Shown: piece by piece, positions 7,856 to 15,639 of the stretch
Position numbering within the stretch: the first letter of the stretch is position 1
How the letters are laid out: each line of letters starts with the position of its first letter
From: Klenkia taihuensis
GTDB taxonomy: Bacteria > Actinomycetota > Actinomycetes > Mycobacteriales > Geodermatophilaceae
Assembly: GCF_900112525.1 (NCBI RefSeq)
Contig: NZ_FOMD01000001.1
Span: forward strand, 372,001 to 436,000
Length of the DNA stretch: 64,000 nt
Direction of reading: 5' to 3'
Notes under the pieces: generated by a model
The model's database searches: none
What the model was told of the DNA's origin: nothing
Seen by the model: only the letters and a program-made list of their open reading frames with translations
Program-made: the position numbers and the translations under genes

Positions 7856-9607
7856 TCAGACCGGCGCGGCGGGCCGGGGTTCCACGTGGAACGGCGCGCG
7901 GGCACGCGACCACCCGGACAGGGAGACGGCCAGCACGGAGGTGGTCACCAGGGCCGCGGTGGGGGCCAGCACCGCCCACGGCGCCCGTTCGACGTAGGGC
8001 ATGCCCTCCGCCAGGAGCAGCCCCCACTCGGGGGTGGGCGGGGTGGGTCCGAGCCCCAGGAAGCCCAGCGCGGCCAGGGCCAGCGCGATGCCGGGCAGCC
8101 GCAGCACGGCGTTGCGGGTGACCGGCCCGAGCACCGCCGGGACGACGTGCCGCCAGGTCACCGCGGCCGGGCCCACGCCGAGCACCGGCAGGACCCGCAC
8201 GTGCGCCGAGGCGCGCACCTCGCCGGTCGCGGCGGCGACGTGCGCGGCCACCGGGGCCCAGCTGACCAGTAGGACGGCGACCGCGGCACCCGCCAGCGAC
8301 GAGCCGGCCACCGCGGCGACCAGCACGCCCACGATCACCGGCGGGGCGGCGTTCGCGACCTCGACCGGGCCGACCGACGCCCGGGGCAGCAACCCGACCA
8401 GCAGGCCCACCAGCAGGCTGGCCGCGGTGACCAGCACGGCGGTGCCGACGGTGTCGACCGCGCCGTGCGCGACCCGGGCCAGCAGGTCGCGCCCGCTGGC
8501 GTCGGCGCCCAGGGGCAGCGCCCAGCTCGGCGGGGCCAGCCTCGGGTGGGCCGAGGTCAGCGGGTCCCGGCCGATCCCGGCCAGCACGGTGCCGGCCAGC
8601 AGCGCCAGGCAGACCCCGGGCAGCACCCGGTCCCGCCGTCGCCAGGTGCGCACCGGCTCGGCGACCGGCACGGTGCCGGTGCGCACTGCCCGGCCGAGCA
8701 GCAGGACCCGCAGCGCGCCGGCCGCGGTGCCGAGCACCGCCGAGAGGGCCAGCAGCACCAGCACCGCGGCCTGCAGCGCCGGCAGGTCCTGGGACTCCGC
8801 CGCCCCGAGGGTGAGCCGGCCGAGCCCGGGGACGGCGAAGACCTGCTCGACGGCGACCGCACCGCCGGTCAGCCCGACGAGCACGAGGGCGACCTGGGTG
8901 GTGAGCGCCGGCAGCGTGCGCCGCAGCAGGGCGCGCACCAGCTGGCCGGCCGAGGCACCGGACACCTGCCAGGTCAGCACCCACCGCTCCGTGCTCGCCG
9001 CGGTGACCGCGTCGGCCAGCAGCCGGCCGACCAGGCCGCCGGCCGGCAGGCCCAGCGCCAGGGCGGGGAGCACGGCCGAGTGCAGGCCGTCCCAGCCGTA
9101 GGGCGGGAACCAGCCCAGCCAGACCGCGCCGACCACCAGCAGCACCGACGCCAGCAGGAACTCCGGCAGCGCGACGAGCGCCGCGCCGGCGACGCCGGAC
9201 GGCCGGCCCGGGCTGCCCTGCACGGCCCGGCGCAGCGCGGGCGCGCAGAGCGCCGCGGCGACGGCCGCCGCGACCACCACCGCCAGGCCCATGAGGGTCA
9301 GCGAGACCCCCAGGGCGGTGAGGGTGCCCGGGCCGACCGGCGTGCCCGAGACCCACGACGTGCCCAGGTCGCCCCGCAGCACCCCGCCCGACCACGACCG
9401 CAGCAGGGCCAGCGGTCCCCGGTCGAGGCCGAGGTCGGCCCGGATCGACGCCAGCGCCTCGGGCGTGGCCTCCTGCTCGGCCGACCGGGCGCGCAGCACC
9501 GACAGCTCGGGGCTGCGCCCCGACAGCCAGGGCAGGACGCCGATCAGCGCCACCACCCCGGCCAGCGAGAGCAGTCGCGAGGCGCCCACGCCCAGCCGGC
9601 CGGCCAC
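7856..9607 (-). CDS. Fused double permease of a nickel/peptide-class ABC importer (DppB-DppC in one chain)
   Basis: A 583-residue protein in which two permeases are joined. Residues 1-290 match DppB/NikB: the N-terminal helix, the RADLGLDRGPLALLRSW region, LPALALGLPAGGLVGR, and an EAA-like loop (ASAGQLVRALLRRTLPAL). Residues 310-583 match DppC/NikC: LGADASGRDLLARV, an EAA-like loop before HVVPAVLGPVTRNAVLRLPG, and the typical end FLGLGPTPPTPEWGLLLAEG. These proteins are usually two separate genes. The reading frame is open across the junction. It follows the binding protein by 2 bases (stop at 9610, GTG at 9607). Within the C-terminal codons lies the palindrome GTTCCACGTGGAAC (7879-7892). Confidence 0.88.
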   Translation of the reverse strand: MAGRLGVGASRLLSLAGVVALIGVLPWLSGRSPELSVLRARSAEQEATPEALASIRADLGLDRGPLALLRSWSGGVLRGDLGTSWVSGTPVGPGTLTALGVSLTLMGLAVVVAAAVAAALCAPALRRAVQGSPGRPSGVAGAALVALPEFLLASVLLVVGAVWLGWFPPYGWDGLHSAVLPALALGLPAGGLVGRLLADAVTAASTERWVLTWQVSGASAGQLVRALLRRTLPALTTQVALVLVGLTGGAVAVEQVFAVPGLGRLTLGAAESQDLPALQAAVLVLLALSAVLGTAAGALRVLLLGRAVRTGTVPVAEPVRTWRRRDRVLPGVCLALLAGTVLAGIGRDPLTSAHPRLAPPSWALPLGADASGRDLLARVAHGAVDTVGTAVLVTAASLLVGLLVGLLPRASVGPVEVANAAPPVIVGVLVAAVAGSSLAGAAVAVLLVSWAPVAAHVAAATGEVRASAHVRVLPVLGVGPAAVTWRHVVPAVLGPVTRNAVLRLPGIALALAALGFLGLGPTPPTPEWGLLLAEGMPYVERAPWAVLAPTAALVTTSVLAVSLSGWSRARAPFHVEPRPAAPV

Positions 9608-9609
9608 CG

Positions 9610-11127
9610 TCAGTCCCCGACCGCGGTCTCGGTGGTGATCAGAACGCGCTCGCGGGGGTCGCGGGCGGCGCCGGTGACCCCGGCCTGCTCGCCCTGGACG
9701 ACCCGCTCGTGCAGCATCGGCACCGCCGCGCCGGTGGCCAGCACCGCCGCCTCGGCCTGCAGGACCAGCGCCCGCCGCTGCGCACCGGCGGGGGCCGCGG
9801 CCGCCGCCTGCAGCGCCGCGTCGACGGCCGGGTCGCAGAGCTGGGAGATGTTGAACGACCCGGCGCAGGAGAAGTCGCTGGTCAGGTAGGCGACCGGGTC
9901 GCCGGAGTCGAGCACGGTGGCCCGCGACAGGATGAACGCGTCGAAGGCGCCGGCCAGCGCGTCGGCCTCGATGAAGGAGTACTCGCGCACGTCCTGGGTC
10001 ACGGTGAACCCGACGGCCTCCAGCTGCTGCTGCACCAGGACGGCGACCTCGGGCAGCTCGGCCCGGTCGGTGAAGGTGCCCAGCGTGATCGGGGTGCCGG
10101 GCGGGACCGTGCCGGCGGCGGGCAGGTCGAGCTCGCCGCGGCCCTCGGCCGCCCAGGGCAGCGCCGGTCCGAGCAGGCCCTCGGCGACGTCGGCCCGGCC
10201 CTCGTAGACGTTCTCCACGATGGTGGCGCGGGCGACGGCGTCGCGGGCGGCGGCGCGGACCGCGGGGTCGGCGAACGGACCGCTCCCGGTGTTCAGGTAG
10301 AGGGTGTTGGTGCGCGGCATGGGCACCTCGTGGACCAGCGCGGGGTCCAGCAGCGCGGCCTGGGAGACCGGGATGGCCTCGACGACGTCCGCCGTCCCGG
10401 TGCGCAGGGCGGCGCCGCGGGCCGTGCCGTCGGGCACGAAGTCGACGTCGAGGCCGCTGGCCGCGGCCGGCTCGCCCCAGTAGCCGTCGAACCGGTCGAG
10501 GGTGGCGCCGGAGGTGCCGTCGACGGCCACCAGCTCGAAGGGGCCGGTGCCGGTGCCGATCGGGCTCACCGTGCCGTCCTCGGCGTAGGCGGAGGCGGCG
10601 AGGACGGCCAGCTGCGGGCTGGACAGGCGCTGGGGCACCAGCGGGTCGGCCACGGCGGTGGTCACGACGACCTCGTCGCCGTCGGCCACCGCGGTGAGCT
10701 CGACGCCGTCGAGGATGCGGGGCCGGGGGGAGGCCTGGGTGGCCGCGGTCAGCGACGCGGCGGCCTGCTCGGCGGTCAGGGTGGTGCCGTCGTGGAACCG
10801 CACGTCGGGGCGGACGGTGAAGCGCCAGGTCAGGTCGTCGGTCCGGGTCCACTCCGTGGCGAGCGCGGGCTGGGCCTCGCCGTCCTCGTCGAGCACGACC
10901 AGGGTCTCGGCGGTGCTCCAGCGGGAGAGCTTGAACGCGTCGTCCGAGAGGGGGGACAGCCCCGACCGGGGCGGCTGCAGCATGGCGAGGGAGATCCGGC
11001 CGTCGTCGGCGGCGGCCGGGTCGGTGGCGGTGCTGAAGCAGCCGCTGAGCAGCAGGGCGGCGGTGGTGGCGAGCACGCCGGTGCGCAGCAGCGGGCGGCG
11101 GGTGGGCGTGGTGCGGACGGCCTTCAT
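9610..11127 (-). CDS. ABC transporter substrate-binding lipoprotein, family 5 (peptide/nickel/metallophore type)
   Basis: The 505-residue protein has a lipoprotein signal with LLSGC at residues 26-30 (Cys30). The mature part follows the SBP_bac_5 pattern: LVVLDEDGEAQPALATEWTRTDDLTWRFTVRPDVRFHDGTTLTA near the start and a C-terminal MLHERVVQGEQAGV segment. It delivers the ligand to the fused permease downstream. Members of this family bind peptides, nickel, or metal-opine complexes (CntA), and sequence alone does not tell which. The Zur-like box at the operon promoter makes a metal or metallophore plausible. Start is ATG 11127; the two ATPase genes are upstream, 33 bases away. Confidence 0.87.
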   Translation of the reverse strand: MKAVRTTPTRRPLLRTGVLATTAALLLSGCFSTATDPAAADDGRISLAMLQPPRSGLSPLSDDAFKLSRWSTAETLVVLDEDGEAQPALATEWTRTDDLTWRFTVRPDVRFHDGTTLTAEQAAASLTAATQASPRPRILDGVELTAVADGDEVVVTTAVADPLVPQRLSSPQLAVLAASAYAEDGTVSPIGTGTGPFELVAVDGTSGATLDRFDGYWGEPAAASGLDVDFVPDGTARGAALRTGTADVVEAIPVSQAALLDPALVHEVPMPRTNTLYLNTGSGPFADPAVRAAARDAVARATIVENVYEGRADVAEGLLGPALPWAAEGRGELDLPAAGTVPPGTPITLGTFTDRAELPEVAVLVQQQLEAVGFTVTQDVREYSFIEADALAGAFDAFILSRATVLDSGDPVAYLTSDFSCAGSFNISQLCDPAVDAALQAAAAAPAGAQRRALVLQAEAAVLATGAAVPMLHERVVQGEQAGVTGAARDPRERVLITTETAVGD

Positions 11128-11160
11128 CGACGGGGGTTCCTCGTGGGTGGGGGACGGGCT

Positions 11161-11946
11161 TCAGGCCGGCAGGCGCGGGACCGCGGCGACAAGGGCGCGC
11201 GTGGCCGGGTGGTGCGGGTCGGCCAGCAGCGCGCCGGTGGCGCGGTCCTCGACGACCACGCCGTCGTCGAGCACCACCGTGCGGGGGCAGAGCCGGGACA
11301 CGACCGAGAGGTCGTGCGAGACGAGGAGGAGGGCGAGGCCGCCCTCGGCAGACAGGTCGCCGAGCAGCTCGACGACCTGCCGCCGGACCGCGAGGTCGAG
11401 GCCGCTGACCGGTTCGTCGGCCAGCAGCACCTCGGGCGCGGGGGCGAGCGCGCGGGCGAGCGCGACCCGCTGGGCCTGACCGCCGGACAGCTCGCCGGGG
11501 CGCCGGTCGGTCAGCGCGGGGTCCAGGCGCACCCGCCGCAGCGCGGTGGCGACGGCGGCGCGGTGGTCATCGGGGACGGCGAGGGCGCGCAGCGGTTCGG
11601 CCACCAGGGCGCCCACCGTCATGCGGGGGTCCAGGGTGCTGGCCGGGTCCTGCGGCACGTACTGCACCCGTCGGCGGAACCAGCGCAGGCCGGGGGCGCG
11701 GCCGGGCCGCACGGGGCGGCCGTCGCAGTGCACCGTGCCGGCGTCGGGGACGTCGAGGGCGAGCAGGCAGCGCAGCAGCGTCGACTTGCCCGAGCCCGAC
11801 CGGCCGACCAGGCCCAGCCGTTCGCCGGGGGCCAGCTGCAGGTCGACGCCGCGCAGGGCCCGGTGCCGTTCCCGGCGCGCCCAGGGGCGGGGCCGGGTGC
11901 CGGGGTGGGTGCGCTCGAGGCCCGCCGCGGCGAGGACGGCGCTCAC
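11161..11946 (-). CDS. ABC transporter ATP-binding protein (DppF/OppF type)
   Basis: The 261-residue protein has Walker A VGRSGSGKST, signature LSGGQAQR, Walker B VLLADEPVSGLDL and switch His in LVSHDLSVV. It is the second ATPase of the importer, pairing with the one encoded just upstream. The start GTG at 11946 overlaps the stop of that gene (GTGA). The long C-terminal extension typical of OppF zinc/iron-sulfur members is absent; the chain ends soon after the nucleotide-binding domain at VAAVPRLPA. Confidence 0.88.
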   Translation of the reverse strand: MSAVLAAAGLERTHPGTRPRPWARRERHRALRGVDLQLAPGERLGLVGRSGSGKSTLLRCLLALDVPDAGTVHCDGRPVRPGRAPGLRWFRRRVQYVPQDPASTLDPRMTVGALVAEPLRALAVPDDHRAAVATALRRVRLDPALTDRRPGELSGGQAQRVALARALAPAPEVLLADEPVSGLDLAVRRQVVELLGDLSAEGGLALLLVSHDLSVVSRLCPRTVVLDDGVVVEDRATGALLADPHHPATRALVAAVPRLPA

Positions 11947-12725
11947 GCGGCGGCCCGAGCGGCGGTGACCAGCTCGCGCAGGTGGTCCGACGCCGGCGCG
12001 CCGACCAGCTCGCCGGCCGGGCCCTGCTCGACGACCCGGCCCCCGCACAGCACCGCGACCCGGTCGCAGAGCGCGGCCGCGACGGCGACGTCGTGGGTGA
12101 CGAACAGCAGGGCGCTGCCGCGGGTGTGCTCCCGCAGCACGTCGACGACCTGGGCCTGGGTGACGAGGTCGAGCGCGGTGGTGGGCTCGTCGGCGACCAG
12201 CAGGCCGGCCCGGGCGGCCAGCGCGATCGCGGTGCAGACCCGCTGCCGCTGGCCGCCGGACAGCTCACCGGGGACGCTGCGCAGCACCCGCTCGGGGTCG
12301 GCGAGGCCGACGGCGGCCAGCAGCTCGAGCGCCCGGGCCCGGACGGCGGACCCGCGCAGCCCGGCCCGCCGGCGCAGCGGGGTGGCCAGCTGGGCGCCCA
12401 CGGTGACCAGCGGGTTGAGCGCGGCCAGCGGGTCCTGGGCGACGGCGGCGACCCGCGTGGCCGCGGCCCGCCGCGCGGCCGGGACGCCGAGCACCTCCTC
12501 GCCGGCCACCCGCACCGACCCGGTGGCCACCGCCCCGGCGGGCAGCCGGCCGAGCACGGCGCCGGCGGTGAGCGACTTGCCCGAACCCGAGGCGCCGACG
12601 AGCGCGGTGCGCGACCCGGCGGGGACGACGAGGTCGACGCCGTGCAGCAGCCGGGTGCCGCCGACCGACACGACGAGGTCCGTCACCTCCAGGGCGGACC
12701 CCGCCGTGTCGGTACTGGTAATCAT
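11943..12725 (-). CDS. ABC transporter ATP-binding protein (DppD/OppD type), first gene of the operon
   Basis: The 260-residue protein has Walker A VGASGSGKS, signature LSGGQRQR, Walker B LLVADEPTTALD and FVTHDVAVA. It energises the fused-permease importer together with the next gene. The ATG at 12725 was chosen over the TTG at 12734 because a TAGCTT box sits 7 bases before it, pointing to a leaderless message, and because the Zur-like box covers the same spot. Gene order ATPase-ATPase-binding protein-permease is unusual for this class, where the binding protein or permeases normally come first. Confidence 0.88.
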   Translation of the reverse strand: MITSTDTAGSALEVTDLVVSVGGTRLLHGVDLVVPAGSRTALVGASGSGKSLTAGAVLGRLPAGAVATGSVRVAGEEVLGVPAARRAAATRVAAVAQDPLAALNPLVTVGAQLATPLRRRAGLRGSAVRARALELLAAVGLADPERVLRSVPGELSGGQRQRVCTAIALAARAGLLVADEPTTALDLVTQAQVVDVLREHTRGSALLFVTHDVAVAAALCDRVAVLCGGRVVEQGPAGELVGAPASDHLRELVTAARAAA

Positions 12726-12730
12726 TCTCA
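12716..12730. promoter_or_regulatory. Zur-like operator overlapping the start of the ABC importer operon
   Basis: TGGTAATCATTCTCA is a 15-base imperfect palindrome with 5 of 7 pairs matching around a central C. It resembles the actinobacterial Zur box (TGAAAATGATTTTCA type). It is the only AT-rich patch in the surrounding kilobase and covers the inferred transcription start and the ATG of the first ATPase, a good place for a repressor. Identification rests on the match by eye. Confidence 0.45.
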
Positions 12731-12732
12731 AC

Positions 12733-12738
12733 AAGCTA
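12733..12738 (-). promoter_or_regulatory. -10 box TAGCTT of the ABC importer operon
   Basis: On the minus strand TAGCTT (TANNNT) ends 7 bases before the ATG at 12725, so the message would be leaderless. It abuts the Zur-like box. No clear -35 hexamer is visible. Confidence 0.45.
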
Positions 12739-12815
12739 GCGGAGGTGGTCTCCCGGGTCGCGACCGGGTGCTCGGGGGTCCAGCAGGTCGCGACGGCCCA
12801 GCGGCGCGACCCGCG

Positions 12816-13757
12816 TCAGGACCCGACCTCGACGACGACCTTGCCGGCCAGCTCCCCGCGGGTGGCCCGGGCGTGCACGTCGGCCAGCTGCGCCAGCGGC
12901 ACCCGCTCGCCGACGGCGACCCGCAGCTCGCCGCGGTCGACCCGGGCCACCAGCTCGGCCAGCTGGGCGGCGTCGCTGCGCACGTAGACGTCGACCCCGC
13001 GCACGCCCCGGGCCTCGTCGGCGGGTGCCGGCATCCACACCGTCGTGCTGACCACCGCCCCGCCGTCGCGGACCAGGCCGGCCAGCGCGGCGAACGCGTC
13101 GGGCTCCAGCGGGGCCAGATTGAGCACCAGGTCGACCGGCTCGGCGACGGCGGCGGCCAGGTCGCCGGCGGTGTGGTCGACGACCTCTGCCGCGCCGGCG
13201 GCCAGGACGGCGTCCCGGCTGCGGGGGCTCGCGGTGGCCACGACGTGCGCGCCGGCCGCGGCCGCGAGCTGCACGGCCTACCCGCCGACCGCGGCGCCGG
13301 CCCCCACGACCAGCACCCGCTGACCGGCGGTCAGGCCACCGTGGTCGAACAGCGCCTGCCAGGCGGTCAGCCCCACCAGGGGCAGGGCCGCGGCGTCGAC
13401 CATCGGGACGGCGGCGGGCGCGGGGGTGAGCACCTCGGCGGGGGCGAGCACCTGCTCGGCGGCGGCGCCGTCGGGGACCATCGGCAGGAAGCCGACCACC
13501 CGGTCGCCGACCGCCCAGCCCGTGACGCCCTCGCCGAGCGCGTCGACCGTGCCGGCCAGGTCCACGCCGGGGACGTGCGGCAGGGCGACCGGGAAGGGGC
13601 CCTGCATGACGCCGAGGCGGATGTTGCCGTCGACGGCGTTGAAGGAGGTGGCGGCGACCCGCACCCGCACCTCCCCGGGGCCGGGCGCGGGGAGCGGGAC
13701 CTCCTCGAGGCGGAGGACGTCGGGGGTGCCGAACTCGTGGAACCGGACTGCCTGCAT
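12816..13757 (-). pseudogene. NADPH:quinone oxidoreductase-like MDR gene interrupted by an in-frame amber codon
   Basis: Two collinear pieces in the same frame make one 313-codon medium-chain reductase: residues 1-159 (FGTPDVLRLEEVPLPAPGPGEVRVRV, TSFNAVDG, HVPGVDLAGTV) and the Rossmann/C-terminal half. They are separated only by TAG (plus positions 13278-13280) inside the nucleotide-binding glycine motif: VVGAGAAVGG-stop-AVQLAAAAGA. Intact relatives have Tyr, Phe or a similar residue there, so a single TAC or TAT to TAG change explains it. The 3' half has no ATG or GTG with a good ribosome site near the break. Either a recent nonsense mutation, a sequencing error, or an amber-dependent product. 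ATG 13757 is preceded by GAGAGAGG. Confidence 0.8.
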
Positions 13758-13777
13758 GGCCGTGACCTCTCTCGATG

Positions 13778-13795
13778 TGCTTCGAATTCGCAACA
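13778..13795. promoter_or_regulatory. MarR operator candidate 1
   Basis: TTCGAATTCG with flanking TGC/CAACA gives a near-palindrome centred on CGAATTCG. A second copy starts 34 bases further on. Both lie between the divergent reductase pseudogene and the MarR gene, the normal place for such operators. Confidence 0.5.
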
Positions 13796-13811
13796 TCGAT
13801 GACGCGAGCAG

Positions 13812-13829
13812 TACTTCGAATTCGTAGCA
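13812..13829. promoter_or_regulatory. MarR operator candidate 2
   Basis: Second copy of TTCGAATTCG (13815-13824), followed by TAGCAACA in place of the CAACA after copy 1. It lies about 12 bases upstream of the -10 box for the MarR gene, in the -35 region, so binding would repress the regulator itself. Confidence 0.5.
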
Positions 13830-13840
13830 ACAGTGGTCGC

Positions 13841-13846
13841 TACGAT
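13841..13846 (+). promoter_or_regulatory. -10 box TACGAT of the MarR gene, probable leaderless promoter
   Basis: TACGAT ends 6 bases before the GTG at 13853. This supports 13853 as the true start; the frame is open further upstream but would include the operators. Confidence 0.5.
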
Positions 13847-13852
13847 CCCCGG

Positions 13853-14326
13853 GTGGCCCGCCTCGCACCGCAGCAGCTGGAGGTGTACTTCGCCCTCATG
13901 GAGGCCGCGAGCCTGCTGCAGTACGCCGTGGAGCAGCAGCTGCGCGATGACGGGCCGCTGAGCTGGGTGCAGTTCCAGGTGCTCGCCGGCCTCGCGCTCG
14001 GGGACCGGCCCAGCGAGCGGATGACCGACATCGCCGACCGCGTCGTGCACAGCCGCAGCGGGCTGACCTACCAGGCCGGGGTGCTCGAGAAGCGCGGGCT
14101 CGTCACCCGCTCGCCCGACCCCGTCGACGACCGCGGCACCGTCGTCACCATCACCGATGCCGGGCGGGCCCTGGTGGACCAGGTGCTGCCCGGCCACGAG
14201 GACGTCGTCCAGGGCGCCCTGCTGGACCACCTGGACCCCGAGGACTCCGGTCGGCTCACCGCGCTGCTGCAGGACCTGCGCGACCGGATGCGCGCCCGTC
14301 CGCCCCGCTCCGCCCGCCGGCGCTGA
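13853..14326 (+). CDS. MarR family transcriptional regulator
   Basis: The 157-residue protein has the MarR layout: N-terminal dimer helix, winged helix at about 45-100 with MTDIADRVVHSRSGLTYQ as helix-turn-helix, wing VDDRGTVVTITDAG, and C-terminal dimer helices with LTALLQDLRDRM. It is divergent from the broken quinone reductase gene, and two identical operator-like sequences lie between them, so it probably represses that gene and itself in response to an electrophile or phenolic ligand. With the target gene broken, the regulator may control nothing else locally. Confidence 0.9.
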   Translation: MARLAPQQLEVYFALMEAASLLQYAVEQQLRDDGPLSWVQFQVLAGLALGDRPSERMTDIADRVVHSRSGLTYQAGVLEKRGLVTRSPDPVDDRGTVVTITDAGRALVDQVLPGHEDVVQGALLDHLDPEDSGRLTALLQDLRDRMRARPPRSARRR

Positions 14327-14337
14327 GCCGGCTCAGC
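14322..14337. terminator. Palindrome spanning two convergent stop codons
   Basis: GCTGAGCCGGCTCAGC is a perfect 16-base palindrome. It contains the TGA of the MarR gene (14324-14326) and the stop of the decarboxylase gene (14333-14335). As RNA it gives a 6-bp stem with a CCGG loop on either strand, a modest bidirectional terminator; no U-run follows. Confidence 0.35.
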
Positions 14338-15535
14338 CCCGCGGGTGGGCGGTGGCGATGACCGAGCCGACCTTCCGGGGACCCGGGTCGGTGTCGACGT
14401 GGTCGGCGACGCCGGCCTGCAGCAGGACCACGATGTCGGACCCGCCGAACTGGAAGAAGCCGAACTGCTGGCCCTTGGCCGCCGTCGTCCCGGGCACCGC
14501 GGTGATCCGCACCGACGCGACGTGGGCCATGCCGACCGCGACCACGGCGACGAGGCCGAGGTCCGGTCCGTTGCCGACCGCGGTGTCCAGCACGACCCAG
14601 CCGCGGGTCTGGTGGAACTCGTAGCCGCTGTCGGCCGCGTCGACCGACTCGAGCTGGCCGTCGACGAGGTCCACCTGCATGTACGCGTGGCCCTGCACCA
14701 CGGGGGCCTCGAGCACCCGCCCGGCCACCGGAAGGTGGAACCGGTGGTAGGAGGACGGCGGGAGCATGTAGTGGGTGAACGTGCCGCCGGCGACGGCCTC
14801 GGCGTGCTCGCTGCCGGTCATCAGCTCGGGGATCGACCCGTAGGTGTGGGTGCGCTTGATGCTCGTGGCCGGGATGCGGTGGTCGGCCCCGATGTCGTAG
14901 TGGTGCACGAACGAGCAGTCCGCCGGCGAGGTGACCACCCGGACGTCGTCGGGCGCGCTGATCGGCCGCAGGCCGGGGTTGAGCTCGCGGGCGAAGAACT
15001 GGTTGAACGTCAGCCACCCGCTGGGGGCGTTCGGGAAGCCGTCGACCATCGACTCCTCGACGGTGTAGTCGGGCGCGTCGTCCAGGAAAGACTGCAGGAT
15101 CTCCGGGCCGAAGGACTCCGGGGTGTCCAGGAACGCGCCCCACTCCCGCGCGTAGTCGGTGAGCCGGTCGGCGAAGTCGGCGGACTCCTCGACCGCGCGC
15201 GGCTCGTCCTCGTCGTGCTGGTCGACCAGCCAGAACAGGTGGGCCAGGCGGGTGCTCACCTCCTGGGCGGACCGGTGGGCGGGGTCGGGCTCGCGCCAGG
15301 CCGGGTGGTCGCTCTCCTGCGGGATCCACCGGAGGAAGTCGTGCAGGTAGGACCGGTAGGCGGCCAGGTCGGTGGGCCAGGTGAGGACGCCGAGGACCTC
15401 GGGGTCCAGGCCGGCGCGGGCCCGCTCGGCGGCCAGCACCAGGGAGTGCTCCAGCCGGTCGCACAGGCGCGGGTCGTCGGCCAGCAGCGCGTCCAGCGCG
15501 GCCAGGACGTCGGGGCGGGCGTGGGTGGGCGGCAC
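14333..15535 (-). CDS. Phosphatidylserine decarboxylase family protein
   Basis: A 400-residue protein with a C-terminal PSD catalytic region: WLTFNQFFARELNPGLRPI, SPADCSFVHHYDIG, SYHRFHLPVAG and near the end FFQFGGSDIVVLLQ, where the GGS serine would be converted to the pyruvoyl group after self-cleavage. PSD makes phosphatidylethanolamine; PSD-like enzymes also act on amino acids such as tryptophan. The first 150 residues are an all-alpha extension not found in the short bacterial Psd, closer to the large PSD-related proteins in secondary-metabolite or stress contexts. The usual LGST is replaced by GGSD. GTG 15535 gives VPPTHARPDVL as N-terminus. Confidence 0.8.
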   Translation of the reverse strand: MPPTHARPDVLAALDALLADDPRLCDRLEHSLVLAAERARAGLDPEVLGVLTWPTDLAAYRSYLHDFLRWIPQESDHPAWREPDPAHRSAQEVSTRLAHLFWLVDQHDEDEPRAVEESADFADRLTDYAREWGAFLDTPESFGPEILQSFLDDAPDYTVEESMVDGFPNAPSGWLTFNQFFARELNPGLRPISAPDDVRVVTSPADCSFVHHYDIGADHRIPATSIKRTHTYGSIPELMTGSEHAEAVAGGTFTHYMLPPSSYHRFHLPVAGRVLEAPVVQGHAYMQVDLVDGQLESVDAADSGYEFHQTRGWVVLDTAVGNGPDLGLVAVVAVGMAHVASVRITAVPGTTAAKGQQFGFFQFGGSDIVVLLQAGVADHVDTDPGPRKVGSVIATAHPRG

Positions 15536-15639
15536 GGCGGACCTCTCGGTGCGGGGACCGGCCCGAGCTCGACCGCGACCTGCGCACCCGACCCTGGGGT
15601 CCGCCGTCCCGGGCCGCCCGCCCTGCGCGCCCCCGGTGC

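Noticed and set aside
12716-12730. IdeR/DtxR iron box
   Set aside because: The sequence lacks the TTAGGTTAG half-sites; the TGA/TCA ends and the AAT-ATT centre fit a Zur box better.
12816-13274. Separate short oxidoreductase gene
   Set aside because: It is in the same frame as the upstream half, with one codon break in a conserved motif, so it is the 3' part of one damaged gene.
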